Positions 42,268-51,587 of a DNA stretch of 64,000 nt are shown in pieces (the first letter of the stretch is position 1; every line of letters starts with the position of its first letter). The notes beneath the pieces were generated by a model, which was not told the origin of the DNA, ran no database searches, and saw only the letters and a program-made list of their open reading frames with translations. This DNA comes from Streptomyces sp. DT2A-34 (GTDB lineage: Bacteria > Actinomycetota > Actinomycetes > Streptomycetales > Streptomycetaceae): positions 62,001 to 126,000 of the forward strand of contig NZ_JASTWJ010000001.1 of NCBI RefSeq assembly GCF_030499515.1. The letters are read 5' to 3'. Both the position numbers and the translations under genes were made by a program.

Positions 42268-44196
42268 GTGAGGTTTCCGGCTGTGCCCACCGCCCGGGTC
42301 TACCAGCGCAGCGGCATCCACGACGCGGCCCTGCGCCGCGGCTACGACGCGTGCCGCCGCGCCACCCGAGCGACGGGCGAGATCGAGTACGCCGTCTCGC
42401 TGCTGCTGCCGCCGCCGTTGCGGACCGCCACCTGGGCCCTGTACGGCGCCGTACGAGCCGTGGACGACCTGGCCGACGCAGCCGACGGCACAGAACCCCC
42501 TGGCAGCCGGAGCGGAACCGGCGGCGACGGGAGGGATCCGGGGCGGGCCGGGCGGCTGGAGGCGTGGATCTCGGCGTTCGACGCCGACCTGCGCGACGGC
42601 CGCAGCAGCGACCCGGTACGGCAGGCGCTGATCCACACCATGCTGACCTGGAACCTGCCGCCGGGATTCCTGCACACGGTGTTCGAGGAGCTGCGCCAGG
42701 ACGTCCACGGGCGGCAGTTCGCCACGTGGCAGGAGTGGCGGCGCTACAGCAGCCTGGTCAACACCCCGTTCTGGCTGCGCGCGGGCTCACTGGTGCTGCG
42801 GGTCGCGGGCCTGCCCGCCGAGCCGGAGGCGATCGCCGCGGGCGTGCCCGACGCGGCCGTGGCGTGGCAGACCGCCGTCGACGGTCTCTATCTCACCGAC
42901 GCCCTCGTCGACCTCTCCGAGGACCTGGGCCGCGGCCATGTGCCACTGCCGCAGGAGGCCTTGGACGAGGTCGGCGTGTGCCGGGCGGACCTGCTGGCCC
43001 GGCGCGCCACCCCGGAGTTCGAGGAACTGGTGCGCCGCCTGGCCGACCGGGCCCGCGCATGGCTGGACCGCACCCCGCTGCCACCGGTGCTGCACCCGGC
43101 GGTCGGCGTCGCGCTCGGCGCCTACACCGACCTGTACCGGCTGCGCCTGAAGGCGGCGGCCGACGCCCCCGCCGCGCTGCTGCACCGCCGCCCGGCGTTG
43201 CCGCGGGGCGCCCGGCTGCGCCTGTTGCTGCCTGCCCGGGCGAAGGCCGCGCTGGCCTGGGGCCTGTTCCCTTTCCCCATCCGGACCTGCTCGCCGGACC
43301 CCATCCGGTCCTGCCCGCCGGGCCTCGCCCCGGCAGACGCGCCCGAAGCGTCCGGCTGGGCCGAGGAGATGCGCTCGGTTGCCGCCCAGCGGCGTCCGAC
43401 GGTTCCTCCGGCCCCGCACGCGTCCGGCGCCCGCCCGCCCCGGCTGCCCGCCGAGGCCATGCCCTGCCACGTCGCGATCGTGATGGACGGCAACGGCCGT
43501 TGGGCTGTCGCCCGCGGGCTGCCGCGCAGTGACGGCCACCGGGCGGGCGCCGAGGCACTGATCGACGTCGTCCACGGTGCCCTGGAGATCGGCCTGGAAC
43601 ACCTGACCGTGTACGCGTTCTCCACCGAGAACTGGAAGCGCCCTGCCGACGAACTGCACGCGCTGATGTACGAGATCCCCGAGTGCCTGCGTCGCCTGAC
43701 GGACGGCGACACGACACTGGACGTCCGCGTGCGCTGGGCCGGAGTGCGCTCCCGCCTGCCGGCCGACGTCGTCGAGACCCTCGTCGAGGCCGAGCGGGCC
43801 ACCCGCCACCACACCGGGCTGACCCTGACCATGTGTGTGAACTACGGCGGCCGCTCCGAGATCACGGCGGCCGCGGCCAAGCTCGCCCAGGAAGCGGTCG
43901 CCCGCAGGGTCGACCCCGGCTCCGTGTCCGAGCATGCCTTCGCCCGATACCTGCACGTCCCCGAACTGCCCGACGTGGACCTGTTGCTGCGCACGGGCGG
44001 CGACCAGCGGACCTCCAACTTCCTTCCCTGGCAGGCCACTTACGCCGAGCTGCTGTTCCTGGACACCCCCTGGCCCGAGGTGGACCGCCGTGACCTGTGG
44101 GACGCGATCGAACAGTACGCCCGCCGCAGCCGCCGCTACGGCTCACTCCCCCGCATCCCGGCCCAGCTCTCCGCCACCGGACCTTCGAAGCCATGA
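42268..44196 (+). CDS. fused squalene/phytoene synthase and cis-prenyltransferase
   Basis: A 642-aa protein with two enzymes. Residues about 15-330 are a squalene/phytoene synthase domain with both Asp-rich motifs: RAVDDLAD (65-70) and LTDALVDLSEDLGRGHVPLP (D215/D219). Residues about 395-640 are an undecaprenyl-diphosphate-synthase-like cis-prenyltransferase: IVMDGNGRWAVARGLPRSDG with Asp407, TENWKRP, LLLRTGGDQRTSNFLPWQ. A proline/arginine linker joins them. The first domain couples two prenyl diphosphates head to head; the second extends a chain with cis double bonds. The GTG follows GGAGG and lies one base past the DUF6114 stop. The physical fusion suggests the cis-prenyl product feeds the head-to-head step. 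Confidence 0.85.
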   Translation: MRFPAVPTARVYQRSGIHDAALRRGYDACRRATRATGEIEYAVSLLLPPPLRTATWALYGAVRAVDDLADAADGTEPPGSRSGTGGDGRDPGRAGRLEAWISAFDADLRDGRSSDPVRQALIHTMLTWNLPPGFLHTVFEELRQDVHGRQFATWQEWRRYSSLVNTPFWLRAGSLVLRVAGLPAEPEAIAAGVPDAAVAWQTAVDGLYLTDALVDLSEDLGRGHVPLPQEALDEVGVCRADLLARRATPEFEELVRRLADRARAWLDRTPLPPVLHPAVGVALGAYTDLYRLRLKAAADAPAALLHRRPALPRGARLRLLLPARAKAALAWGLFPFPIRTCSPDPIRSCPPGLAPADAPEASGWAEEMRSVAAQRRPTVPPAPHASGARPPRLPAEAMPCHVAIVMDGNGRWAVARGLPRSDGHRAGAEALIDVVHGALEIGLEHLTVYAFSTENWKRPADELHALMYEIPECLRRLTDGDTTLDVRVRWAGVRSRLPADVVETLVEAERATRHHTGLTLTMCVNYGGRSEITAAAAKLAQEAVARRVDPGSVSEHAFARYLHVPELPDVDLLLRTGGDQRTSNFLPWQATYAELLFLDTPWPEVDRRDLWDAIEQYARRSRRYGSLPRIPAQLSATGPSKP

Positions 44197-44286
44197 CGCG
44201 ATACGGGCTTTGTCACGTGAGTATCTAGACCTCCGCGGTTCGCTGGTTCACGGTGGTCCCTCCTGTCCGGCCTTGTCGGTCCCTGA

Positions 44287-44326
44287 CCGGCGCTGCCCGG
44301 CACTGTCCGGCACTGTCCGGCGCTGT
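44287..44326 (+). repeat. four 10-bp tandem repeats in a leader
   Basis: CCGGCGCTGC, CCGGCACTGT, CCGGCACTGT and CCGGCGCTGT follow one another, ending 20 bp before the GTG start at 44347. The last unit runs into CTGGAGGG, the ribosome-binding site. Confidence 0.75.
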
Positions 44327-44346
44327 CCGCCTGGAGGGATTCCGCA

Positions 44347-45474
44347 GTGAGACGAAGGCGATTTGTCGCAGGGGCGATCGGCGCGTTGTCGGGGATCGGG
44401 CTCGGCCCGGCTCCGGTCCGGGCCGACGAGGCGACGCCCCGTGCGCAAGGCTGGCAGGCCGTGCCGGCGCCCGGCAGCACTCCGGCCGCGCAGCTGCGCC
44501 GTATCGCCGCAGCCGGATCCCAGCTGGCCTGGGCGGTCGGCGAGGAGGGCCGGGCCGGGTCGTCGCAGGGGCGGGGGCTGGCCATGCTGTGGAACGGCGG
44601 CGCCTGGACCAGGACCGACCTGTCGCACCTGGACCACACACGGTTGAGCGACGTCGCCGGCGTCTGCTCCACCGCGGCGTGGAGTGTGGGCCGGCCTGCC
44701 GGGAGCGGCAGCCCGCTGCTGCGCTGGGACGGGACCACCTGGCGGGAAACCACGTTCCCGGGCAGGGGCGAGCCGGACGTTCGGTTGGACGCGGTGGCGG
44801 TCGGCCACGACGGGCGGGTGTGGATCTGCGGCAGCCGAGGCGGCGCCGCCCGTCTGCTGCACTGGGATGGGCAACGATGGCAATGGCTGGACCCGCTGCC
44901 CGTCGCGAGCGCGAATCTGTACCGGGTCGTACTGCGCTCGCCGGGCGAGGTCTGGGTGAGCGGCGACCAGTCGAACGGCGGAGGATGGTCCGGGCTCGTG
45001 GCCCGCTGGGACGGAGCCTGGACGGTCCTGCCCCCGATCGCGGGCCTGCGTCTGGGGATCGCCGATCTTCACTCGGCCGGTCCCGACGATGTCTGGGCGG
45101 TGGGCACCGAGGCCGGTGTCGGCGGGCCGCCCGGCCGTCCCGGCAACCCCGCCCTGAGCCACTGGGACGGCACGGCCTGGACGCGGGTGGAAGCGGGCTT
45201 CACCGTCGGGTCGTTGAGTGGAATCGCCGGCGATGCGCAGGGGCGCGCCGCGTGGATAGCGGGCTGGAACTACCAGGACCAGAGCCGCAGTACGTACCTG
45301 CGCCGGCACGGTGACACCTGGACCGTCGTCCGAGGCCCGGCCGGTACGGCGCCGGCGCCGTACCTCAACGACGTGACGTGGATTCCCGGTACCGCGGGGT
45401 TCTGGTCGGCGGGCATGACGAGTCCTGCACCGGCCCCGCCGACCGAGGCGTACACGGAACGCATCGAGGCCTGA
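44347..45474 (+). CDS. secreted WD/propeller-like repeat protein
   Basis: A 375-aa exported protein. An N-terminal Arg-rich signal (MRRRRFVAGAIGALSGIGLG) with a twin Arg run precedes a domain of repeated W-x-G/W-D-G units: LRWDGTTWRETTFPG, LHWDGQRWQWLDPLP, ARWDGAWTVLPPI, SHWDGTAWTRVEAGF, alternating with DDVWAVG-type strands. This looks like a beta-propeller of about six blades. Possibly Tat-exported. A strong hairpin terminator follows. No enzymatic motif is seen; carbohydrate or protein binding is a guess. Confidence 0.75.
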   Translation: MRRRRFVAGAIGALSGIGLGPAPVRADEATPRAQGWQAVPAPGSTPAAQLRRIAAAGSQLAWAVGEEGRAGSSQGRGLAMLWNGGAWTRTDLSHLDHTRLSDVAGVCSTAAWSVGRPAGSGSPLLRWDGTTWRETTFPGRGEPDVRLDAVAVGHDGRVWICGSRGGAARLLHWDGQRWQWLDPLPVASANLYRVVLRSPGEVWVSGDQSNGGGWSGLVARWDGAWTVLPPIAGLRLGIADLHSAGPDDVWAVGTEAGVGGPPGRPGNPALSHWDGTAWTRVEAGFTVGSLSGIAGDAQGRAAWIAGWNYQDQSRSTYLRRHGDTWTVVRGPAGTAPAPYLNDVTWIPGTAGFWSAGMTSPAPAPPTEAYTERIEA

Positions 45475-45528
45475 CGCGGATCCCGTACGCGGCTGGGGCC
45501 GAATCCAGCCCCCTGATCCTCGACAGCC

Positions 45529-45559
45529 GGGGCCCACGCGATGCCCTCGCGTGGGCCCC
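45529..45559. terminator. perfect 12-bp hairpin between convergent genes
   Basis: GGGGCCCACGCG pairs with CGCGTGGGCCCC around an ATGCCCT loop. It lies between the stops of the secreted repeat protein (plus) and the ABC-2-like gene (minus) and can serve both. Confidence 0.85.
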
Positions 45560-45572
45560 GTCGTAGCGCGGG

Positions 45573-46664
45573 TCAGGCGTCGGCGTGTCCGCGTTCGCGC
45601 CACCACGAAGCCGACCAGGCGAGCAGCGCACCGCCCGCGGCGTAGGCGCCGAGCACCCAGAGTGCCGACGTGGTCGCGTTGCCCGAGAAGTACACGGTGT
45701 TGCGGACCAGGGTGGTGCCCGCCCCGGGCGGCAGGGCCTGGCCGATCGCGCTCCAGAACGACGGGAGCAGCGGCGCCGGGTACACACCGCCGGAGCTCGG
45801 GTTGCCCAGCACCACGAAGAGGAGGATGACCACGCCGGTGCCCAGCAGGCCGAGCAGGGTCTGCAGGGCGAGCGCGGTCGCCGCCGAGGCGAGGACGATG
45901 AGGGCGCCGAGGCCGCTCAGGGCCCAGAAGTGACCGCCGAGCGCGTCGAACACCGGCCCCACGATCACCGCTCCGGCGATGCCCGACACGAGGGCGTACG
46001 GCACGAGGACGGCGAGCCGGATGAGGGTGCGGTGGCGGTTGGCGGGCCGGGAACCCGCGGCCATGCCCATGATCGTCGCGGTGAGGTAGCCGCCGATCAC
46101 CCAGCCGAGCACGAGGTAGAAGGACGTCATGCCGCGCCCGTCCCCGGCGTTCGGCGACCGGATGTCGGTGACGGTGATCTGGCGCTTTTGCGCCGCCTCG
46201 ATCTTCTGGGCGATCTGCGTGGCGGTCTGCGACACCGAAGGCCCGCCCGCCGAGGCGACCAGGAGGGTGTCCTTGGTGCCGGTCGCGTTGAAGAGGAAGG
46301 CGGCATCCGCCTTCCTCGTGAGGACCCACTGGCGGGCGGCGGCGGCGCCGGCTGCCGCCGTGGCCTCGACCGGGTCGCCGTCGAGGGCGTTGAGCTGGGC
46401 GACGATCTTCGCGGACGCCTGCTGCGGAGCGGCCACCGCGACCGGGATCCGGTGCGGCGTGGGCGAGTGGAAGGCGCCGACGTAGGAGACGACGAAGGCG
46501 AGCTGGACGAGCAGGCCACCGAGCACGAGCCCGAACGCCCGAAGCGTTACGGCGTCCCTCAACTCGGCGACGAAAGCAGGGGCCTTGGCGGCGGCGTCGA
46601 CGGGTGCGTCGGCGGCGGCGTCCGTGGGGGGTATGCCCGGCGGTGGGCTGGACTGGGAGTTCAC
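45573..46664 (-). CDS. ABC-2-like/DUF3533-type membrane protein
   Basis: A 363-aa membrane protein. One helix near the N-terminus (AFGLVLGGLLVQLAFVVSYV) is followed by a large external domain (residues about 75-180, VAVAAPQQASAKIVAQLNAL, FLFNATGTKDTLLVASAGGP) and then five or six helices (MTSFYLVLGWVIGGYLTATI, LVPYALVSGIAGAVIVGPVF, LGALIVLASAATALALQTLL, GVVILLFVVLGNPSSGGVYP). This is the layout of YhgE/Pip- and SNG1-like ABC-2 permeases; GNPSSGGVYP is typical. No ATPase gene is adjacent. GTG at 46664 starts just before the first helix. Confidence 0.75.
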   Translation of the reverse strand: MNSQSSPPPGIPPTDAAADAPVDAAAKAPAFVAELRDAVTLRAFGLVLGGLLVQLAFVVSYVGAFHSPTPHRIPVAVAAPQQASAKIVAQLNALDGDPVEATAAAGAAAARQWVLTRKADAAFLFNATGTKDTLLVASAGGPSVSQTATQIAQKIEAAQKRQITVTDIRSPNAGDGRGMTSFYLVLGWVIGGYLTATIMGMAAGSRPANRHRTLIRLAVLVPYALVSGIAGAVIVGPVFDALGGHFWALSGLGALIVLASAATALALQTLLGLLGTGVVILLFVVLGNPSSGGVYPAPLLPSFWSAIGQALPPGAGTTLVRNTVYFSGNATTSALWVLGAYAAGGALLAWSASWWRERGHADA

Positions 46665-46829
46665 GGGTCTGATGATCGCATGGGTATGTGAACGAGCCCC
46701 TCGGTGTGGATGTCGTACGCCCCGCCGCTTCAGCCCTAAGGGACTGTTAGGACTTCGTTCGCGCTGTTGAACGGCCCTGTCGTGCCGTCGACTCTGTGTG
46801 CTCCCGGGCCGCAGACAAGGGAGTTTTCG

Positions 46830-48176
46830 ATGGCCACACAGACCACGCCCGTGAGCGCGCGGGAGTCGCGCCACGGTGAGCGCAGGGTCGTCAGCAACAT
46901 CGTGCGCGGATCGATCGGCAACTTGATCGAGTGGTACGACTGGTACGCGTACACCGCGTTCAGCGTGTATTTCGCCGCCGCGTTCTTTCCGTCCGGTGAC
47001 CAGACCGCGCAGTTGCTGAACACCGCCGCGGTGTTCGCGGTCGGGTTCCTGATGCGCCCGATCGGCGGCTGGGTGCTCGGCCGTTACGCCGACCGGCGTG
47101 GACGGCGTGCGGCGTTGACGCTGTCGGTGACGCTCATGGCGGCCGGTTCCCTGATCGTGGCGCTGACCCCGTCGTACGGCGCGATCGGGGTCGCCGCGCC
47201 GGTCCTGCTGGTGACGGCGCGGCTGCTGCAGGGGCTGTCGGTCGGCGGTGAGTACTCGACGTCGGCCACCTACATGTCGGAGGTGGCCTCGCCCGGTCGG
47301 CGCGGCTACTACTCCAGTTTCCAGTACGTCACGCTCATCGCCGGCCAGTTGACGGCGCTCGGTCTGCAGATCGTCCTGCAGCAGGTGCTCAGCGCCGCGC
47401 AGATGGAGGCGTGGGGCTGGCGGGTCGCGTTCGTCGTCGGGGCCGCCGGGGCGGTCGTCGTGCTGTGGCTGCGGCGCGGCATGGACGAGTCGGAGAGCTT
47501 CGAGCGTGCGGCGGCCGAGGGAGACGACGGCGAGAGCGGTGGGCCGGCGCGCGGCAGTCTGCGGATGCTGCTGTCGTACCCCCGGCAGTGCCTGGTCGTG
47601 GTCGGGCTGACCATGGGCGGCACGCTGTTCTTCTACACGTACACCACGTATCTGCAGAAGTTCATGGTCAACACCAGCGGTATCGCCAAGCCGACGGCGG
47701 CCTGGATCAACTTCTTCGCGCTGCTGGTGTTCGTGGTGCTGCAGCCGGTCATGGGGCTGTTGTCCGACCGGGTGGGTCGCCGTCCGATGCTGATCGCGTT
47801 CGGAGTGCTGGGGGCCGTGGTGGTGGTGCCCTCGCTCACGCTGCTGTCCCACACCAGCGATCCCGTGTACGCGTTCCTGCTCATGGTCGGGCCGCTGGCG
47901 GTCAGTTCCCTGTACACCTCGATCAGCGCGGTGGTGAAGGCCGAGCTGTTCCCCACCTCGATCCGGGCGCTGGGCGTCGGTCTGCCGTACGCGCTGACCG
48001 TGGCCGTGTTCGGCGGGACGGCCGAGTACGTGGCCCTGTGGTTCAAGAACGCCGGTCACGAGAGCTGGTACTTCTACTACGTCACCGCCTGTGTCCTGAT
48101 TTCGCTGCTCGTCTACATTCGGATGCGCGAGACGTCCGACGGATCGCCGCTGGAGACCGAGATCCGCGACCACTGA
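46830..48176 (+). CDS. MHS-family (KgtP-like) organic acid transporter
   Basis: A 448-aa MFS protein of the metabolite:H+ symporter subfamily. NLIEWYDWYAYTAFSVYFAA in helix 1, RPIGGWVLGRYADRRGRRAA (signature A) and RLLQGLSVGGEYSTSATYMS are characteristic; members carry alpha-ketoglutarate, citrate, proline or shikimate. Helices 7-12 include FYTYTTYLQKFMVNT and GTAEYVALWFKN. GGGAG precedes the ATG. It starts a four-gene run with a response regulator, a sensor kinase and a TAXI binding protein, so the substrate is probably the ligand of that sensor, likely an organic acid (inference). Confidence 0.85.
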   Translation: MATQTTPVSARESRHGERRVVSNIVRGSIGNLIEWYDWYAYTAFSVYFAAAFFPSGDQTAQLLNTAAVFAVGFLMRPIGGWVLGRYADRRGRRAALTLSVTLMAAGSLIVALTPSYGAIGVAAPVLLVTARLLQGLSVGGEYSTSATYMSEVASPGRRGYYSSFQYVTLIAGQLTALGLQIVLQQVLSAAQMEAWGWRVAFVVGAAGAVVVLWLRRGMDESESFERAAAEGDDGESGGPARGSLRMLLSYPRQCLVVVGLTMGGTLFFYTYTTYLQKFMVNTSGIAKPTAAWINFFALLVFVVLQPVMGLLSDRVGRRPMLIAFGVLGAVVVVPSLTLLSHTSDPVYAFLLMVGPLAVSSLYTSISAVVKAELFPTSIRALGVGLPYALTVAVFGGTAEYVALWFKNAGHESWYFYYVTACVLISLLVYIRMRETSDGSPLETEIRDH

Positions 48177-48192
48177 CGGAAGGGAGGCGACC

Positions 48193-48864
48193 GTGCGTGT
48201 GCTGCTGGCCGAGGACGACGACGGGGTGGCCGACGCCCTCACCGAGGCCCTGTACGAGCACGGTCACCTCCCCACCCGGGTCCGGCGCGGCGAGGAGGTC
48301 CTCGTCCGCCACCGACAGGCAGACCTGTTGCTGCTCGACCTCGGTCTGCCCGACCTCGACGGGCTGGAGGTACTGCGCAAGCTGCGCGCGGTGAGCGGTC
48401 TGCCGGTGGTGGTCCTCACCGCGCGGGGCGACGAACGGTCGGTGGTGCGCGGCCTGCGGCTGGGCGCCGACGACTACCTGGTCAAGCCGGTGCGGCTGGC
48501 CGAGCTGCTGGCCCGGATCGAGGCCGTCACCCGCCGCGCCACGACGGCCGCCGCGACAGCCGCCGCTCCGGCGCCGCGTACGGTCCGCGCCGAGGACGTC
48601 GAGGTCGACCTCGACGCGCGCCGGGTCACGGTCGGCGGTGCCGAAGTGCGGCTGACCACCAAGGAGTTCGCGGTCCTCGCCGCGCTGGCGACCAGGGCCG
48701 GTACGGCCGTCAGCCGCCAGCAGCTGATGGACGAGGTGTGGGGCGACGCCTACCTGGCCGTGTCCCGTTCGCTCGACGTCCATCTCACCCAGCTGCGGGC
48801 CAAGATCGGCCGGCCCGAGGTGCTGACCACGATCCGCGGCTTCGGCTACCGGTTCGGCGGCTGA
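48193..48864 (+). CDS. OmpR/TctD-like response regulator
   Basis: A 223-aa regulator. Receiver domain 1-115 with the acidic pair EDDD, phosphoacceptor Asp49 in LLLLDLGLPDLDGLE and the KP pair in DYLVKPVRLAELLAR. An Ala-rich linker leads to a winged-helix DNA-binding domain (RLTTKEFAVLAALATRAGTA, SRQQLMDEVWGDAYLAVSRS, LRAKIGRPEVLTTIRGFGYR). It begins 16 bases after the MHS transporter and is followed by the kinase gene after 17 bases. Confidence 0.9.
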   Translation: MRVLLAEDDDGVADALTEALYEHGHLPTRVRRGEEVLVRHRQADLLLLDLGLPDLDGLEVLRKLRAVSGLPVVVLTARGDERSVVRGLRLGADDYLVKPVRLAELLARIEAVTRRATTAAATAAAPAPRTVRAEDVEVDLDARRVTVGGAEVRLTTKEFAVLAALATRAGTAVSRQQLMDEVWGDAYLAVSRSLDVHLTQLRAKIGRPEVLTTIRGFGYRFGG

Positions 48865-48881
48865 GCCGGCAGGGGCCTCGT

Positions 48882-50300
48882 ATGCGTACCCGGGTGTTGA
48901 CCGTCGTCCTGGCCTTCGCCGTGCTCGCGGTGGCCGGCTTCGCCGTCCCGCTGCTCGGCGTCACCGCCACCCAGCGCACCGAGCAGCTCGTCGCGGCCCG
49001 CACCGCCGACCTCGACCGCTTCGCGGGGCTGGCCGAGCAGGCCGCCGTAAGCGGCGACACCGGCGCGCTGACCGCCGAGGTCACCCGGTACACCGAGCTG
49101 TACGGCGAGGCGGTCGTGGTCGTCGACGCCCGCCGTGCCCCGGTCGCGCAGACCGGCGGCATGCGCGCCGCGGACCCGGCCGTCGCCCGCCTGGTCGACG
49201 CGGCGCTGCGCAACCAACCCGTCTCCCCCGGAGGCACGTTGCGCCCCTGGTCGCGCGGCGACAAATTGCTCGCCCGCCCGGTGGGCACGGGCACCCGGGT
49301 GTCCGGCGCCGTGGTGCTGCGGGCCTCGGTACGGGCAGCCGCCGACGACATCGCCCTGCGCTGGGCGCTGGTGCTGGCCGGTGCGGGTCTGTTCGCGGTG
49401 GCGTGCGTGCTCCTCGCCCGCGCCGCCACGCGGTGGGTCGTACGCCCGCTGCACCGCCTCGACCGGGCGGTCGGCGCGCTGGCGGCCGGGCTGCCCGCCG
49501 AGCACGCCCGGGCCGGCGGCCCGCCCGAACTGCGCCAGCTGGCCACCGGCTTCAACCGCATGGCCGACGCGGTGACCACCGCGCTGGAACAGCAGCGCCG
49601 CCTGGTCGCCGACACCTCGCACCAGCTGCGCAATCCGCTCGCCGCACTGCGCCTGCGCATCGACTCCCTCCAGCCCCGCCTGCCCGACTCCGCCACCCGC
49701 ACCTACACCGGCGTGACCGCCGAACTCGAACGCATGGAGCACCTCCTCGACGACCTGCTCGCCCTCGCCAACGCCGAACACCGCGCCGGAGAACTGGCCG
49801 TGGCGGACGGGCCGCAAGCGTGTTGCGACGCGACGGCGGTCACCGCCGCCCAGGCACAGCTGTGGCACCTGGTGGCCGAACAGGCCGGAGTCCAGCTGGA
49901 GTTCACCACCGGCTCCTCCGTCCGCATGGTCTGCACGGAGGGCGAACTGGCCCAGGTGGCCGACATCCTGCTCGACAACGCGATCAAGTACGCCGGGAGC
50001 GGCGCCCGCGTCGAGACGCGCTGCTTCGCCGACGGCCCGGACGCGGTGTTCGAGGTACGGGACGACGGCCCGGGCCTCGCCACCGGCGAACTCCCCCAGG
50101 CAGGCATCCGCTTCTGGCGCTCGGAGCGGCACCGCGAGGTACGCGGCAGCGGCCTCGGTCTGGCGATCGCCGCGCAGTTGGTGACCGGGCGGGGCGGACG
50201 CATCGAGTTCGCGGCGGCCGTGCCGCACGGCCTGCGGGTCAGAGTGGTGCTGCCTCGTGCCGAGCACGGGGTGTCCTGTCCGCAGGGGCGGACCGCATGA
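48882..50300 (+). CDS. sensor histidine kinase, TctE-like
   Basis: A 472-aa kinase. A first membrane helix (VLTVVLAFAVLAVAGFAVPL), an extracytoplasmic domain to about residue 155, a second helix (ALVLAGAGLFAVACVLLARA), a HAMP segment, the dimerisation domain with phosphorylated His247 in VADTSHQLRNPLAALRLRID, and the ATPase domain with N box LLDNAIKYAG and G box DDGPGLATGELP. The layout fits TctE-type carboxylate sensors. Its stop overlaps the TAXI gene start by 4 bp, which suggests kinase and binding protein are made together. Confidence 0.85.
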   Translation: MRTRVLTVVLAFAVLAVAGFAVPLLGVTATQRTEQLVAARTADLDRFAGLAEQAAVSGDTGALTAEVTRYTELYGEAVVVVDARRAPVAQTGGMRAADPAVARLVDAALRNQPVSPGGTLRPWSRGDKLLARPVGTGTRVSGAVVLRASVRAAADDIALRWALVLAGAGLFAVACVLLARAATRWVVRPLHRLDRAVGALAAGLPAEHARAGGPPELRQLATGFNRMADAVTTALEQQRRLVADTSHQLRNPLAALRLRIDSLQPRLPDSATRTYTGVTAELERMEHLLDDLLALANAEHRAGELAVADGPQACCDATAVTAAQAQLWHLVAEQAGVQLEFTTGSSVRMVCTEGELAQVADILLDNAIKYAGSGARVETRCFADGPDAVFEVRDDGPGLATGELPQAGIRFWRSERHREVRGSGLGLAIAAQLVTGRGGRIEFAAAVPHGLRVRVVLPRAEHGVSCPQGRTA

Positions 50301-51289
50301 CCGGAACCGGCCGCCGCACCGCGCTGCGCTCCGTCCTCGGTACGGCGTGCACGGGGCTGCTCGCAGCCGCCGGGACGGCCGACGCCCGGCGCGCGGACCG
50401 TGGCCCGCAGGGGAGGCTGCGGATCGCGACCGGCGAGACCGACGGCTTCTACGCGGCCTTCGGCCGGCTGCTCGCCGAGCAGGTGACGGTGGCGTACCCC
50501 CGGCTGTCCTGCGAGGTGATCCACAGCGAGGCCAGCGTGGCCAACGTACGGCTGCTGCAGGCGGGGCGGGCCGAGGTGGCGCTGGCCCTGGCCGATATCG
50601 CGTGGGCCGCGTACGGCGGCTCGGCACCGTTCGGCCGCCGTGTCCCGCTGCGGGCGATCGGCCGGGTCTACGAGAACTACGTGCAGCTGGCCGTGCGCGC
50701 CGACGCACCCATCCACACCGTCGCCGACCTGGCGGGGCGCACCGTCTCGCTGGGTGCGCCCGCGTCCGGCGGGGCCGTGCTCGGCGACCGTCTGCTGCGC
50801 GCGGCCGGACTGACCCCGGGGACCGACGTGCGCGTACGCCACCTGCTGATGCCGCAGGCGGCGCGTGCGATGCGGGACGGCGCCGTCGACGCCCTGCTGG
50901 TCGCGGGCGGTGTACCGCTGCCGGTGCTGTCCGGCCTCGACGTCAGGCCCGGCATCCGGCTCCTGCCGCTGGGCGGCCTCCTGCCCCGCCTGCGCGCCGG
51001 TACGGAACGCCCCGGATCGGGTCTCGAGGCGGTGACGGTGCCGGCCGGGGCGTATCGCGGAACGCCCGAGGTGACCACCATCGGCGTGGCCAACCTGCTC
51101 CTGTGCCGCCCCGACCTGCCCGCGCCCATCGCCGCCGCCCTCACCCACGTCCTGGTGCGCCGCGCCACCCGGCTCGTCCCCGGCACGGCGCTCGGTACCC
51201 AGTTCCTCGACGTCCGCAGCCTGATCTCCACCGGCGTCGTGCCTCTGCATCCCGGGGCGGTTGTCGCCTACCGGGAGCTGCACGGCTAG
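50297..51289 (+). CDS. TAXI-type solute-binding protein
   Basis: A 330-aa exported protein. A Ser/Arg-rich start and hydrophobic stretch ([19 protein letters not shown]) are followed by [54 protein letters not shown] and [20 protein letters not shown], all typical of TAXI (TRAP-associated extracytoplasmic immunogenic) receptors. No TAXI permease gene lies here, and the transporter in the run is an MFS protein. It may therefore present ligand to the sensor kinase instead of to a TRAP permease. This is inference. Translation is coupled to the kinase gene. Confidence 0.85.
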   Translation: MTGTGRRTALRSVLGTACTGLLAAAGTADARRADRGPQGRLRIATGETDGFYAAFGRLLAEQVTVAYPRLSCEVIHSEASVANVRLLQAGRAEVALALADIAWAAYGGSAPFGRRVPLRAIGRVYENYVQLAVRADAPIHTVADLAGRTVSLGAPASGGAVLGDRLLRAAGLTPGTDVRVRHLLMPQAARAMRDGAVDALLVAGGVPLPVLSGLDVRPGIRLLPLGGLLPRLRAGTERPGSGLEAVTVPAGAYRGTPEVTTIGVANLLLCRPDLPAPIAAALTHVLVRRATRLVPGTALGTQFLDVRSLISTGVVPLHPGAVVAYRELHG

Positions 51290-51587
51290 CCAGTCGTCCA
51301 GAAGGCCGCCACTCGCAGGAGAACAACATCAGGCTCCGCGAGGTCGCGCGCAGGGCGGCTCCCCCGGCTCTGGTCTGAACCAGAGGAGCCTGGCCGGACC
51401 AGCCCCCAAGGGGAACGCCGCTGAGCCCGGCCTGACCGCCAAGTCCCCAGCTCGGCGCGTTTCACTCGGACCGGCACCGAGTGCGGCGAGTTCGTCACAG
51501 TGCGTGTGCGTCGGATCACCGTCATGGGTGCCGCCCGCACCGTCGCGCGCGGCCGATTCGATCTCTGCCCGTCTGTTGTGGAGAATC
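51290..51587. other. intergenic, no gene seen
   Basis: Between the TAXI protein and cyclophilin genes. Contains the cyclophilin promoter; no coding sequence recognised. Confidence 0.4.

Noticed and set aside
45573..48242. 889-codon minus-strand frame
   Set aside because: Only its C-terminal 363 codons are real (ABC-2-like protein from 46664). The rest is the shadow of the MHS transporter gene.
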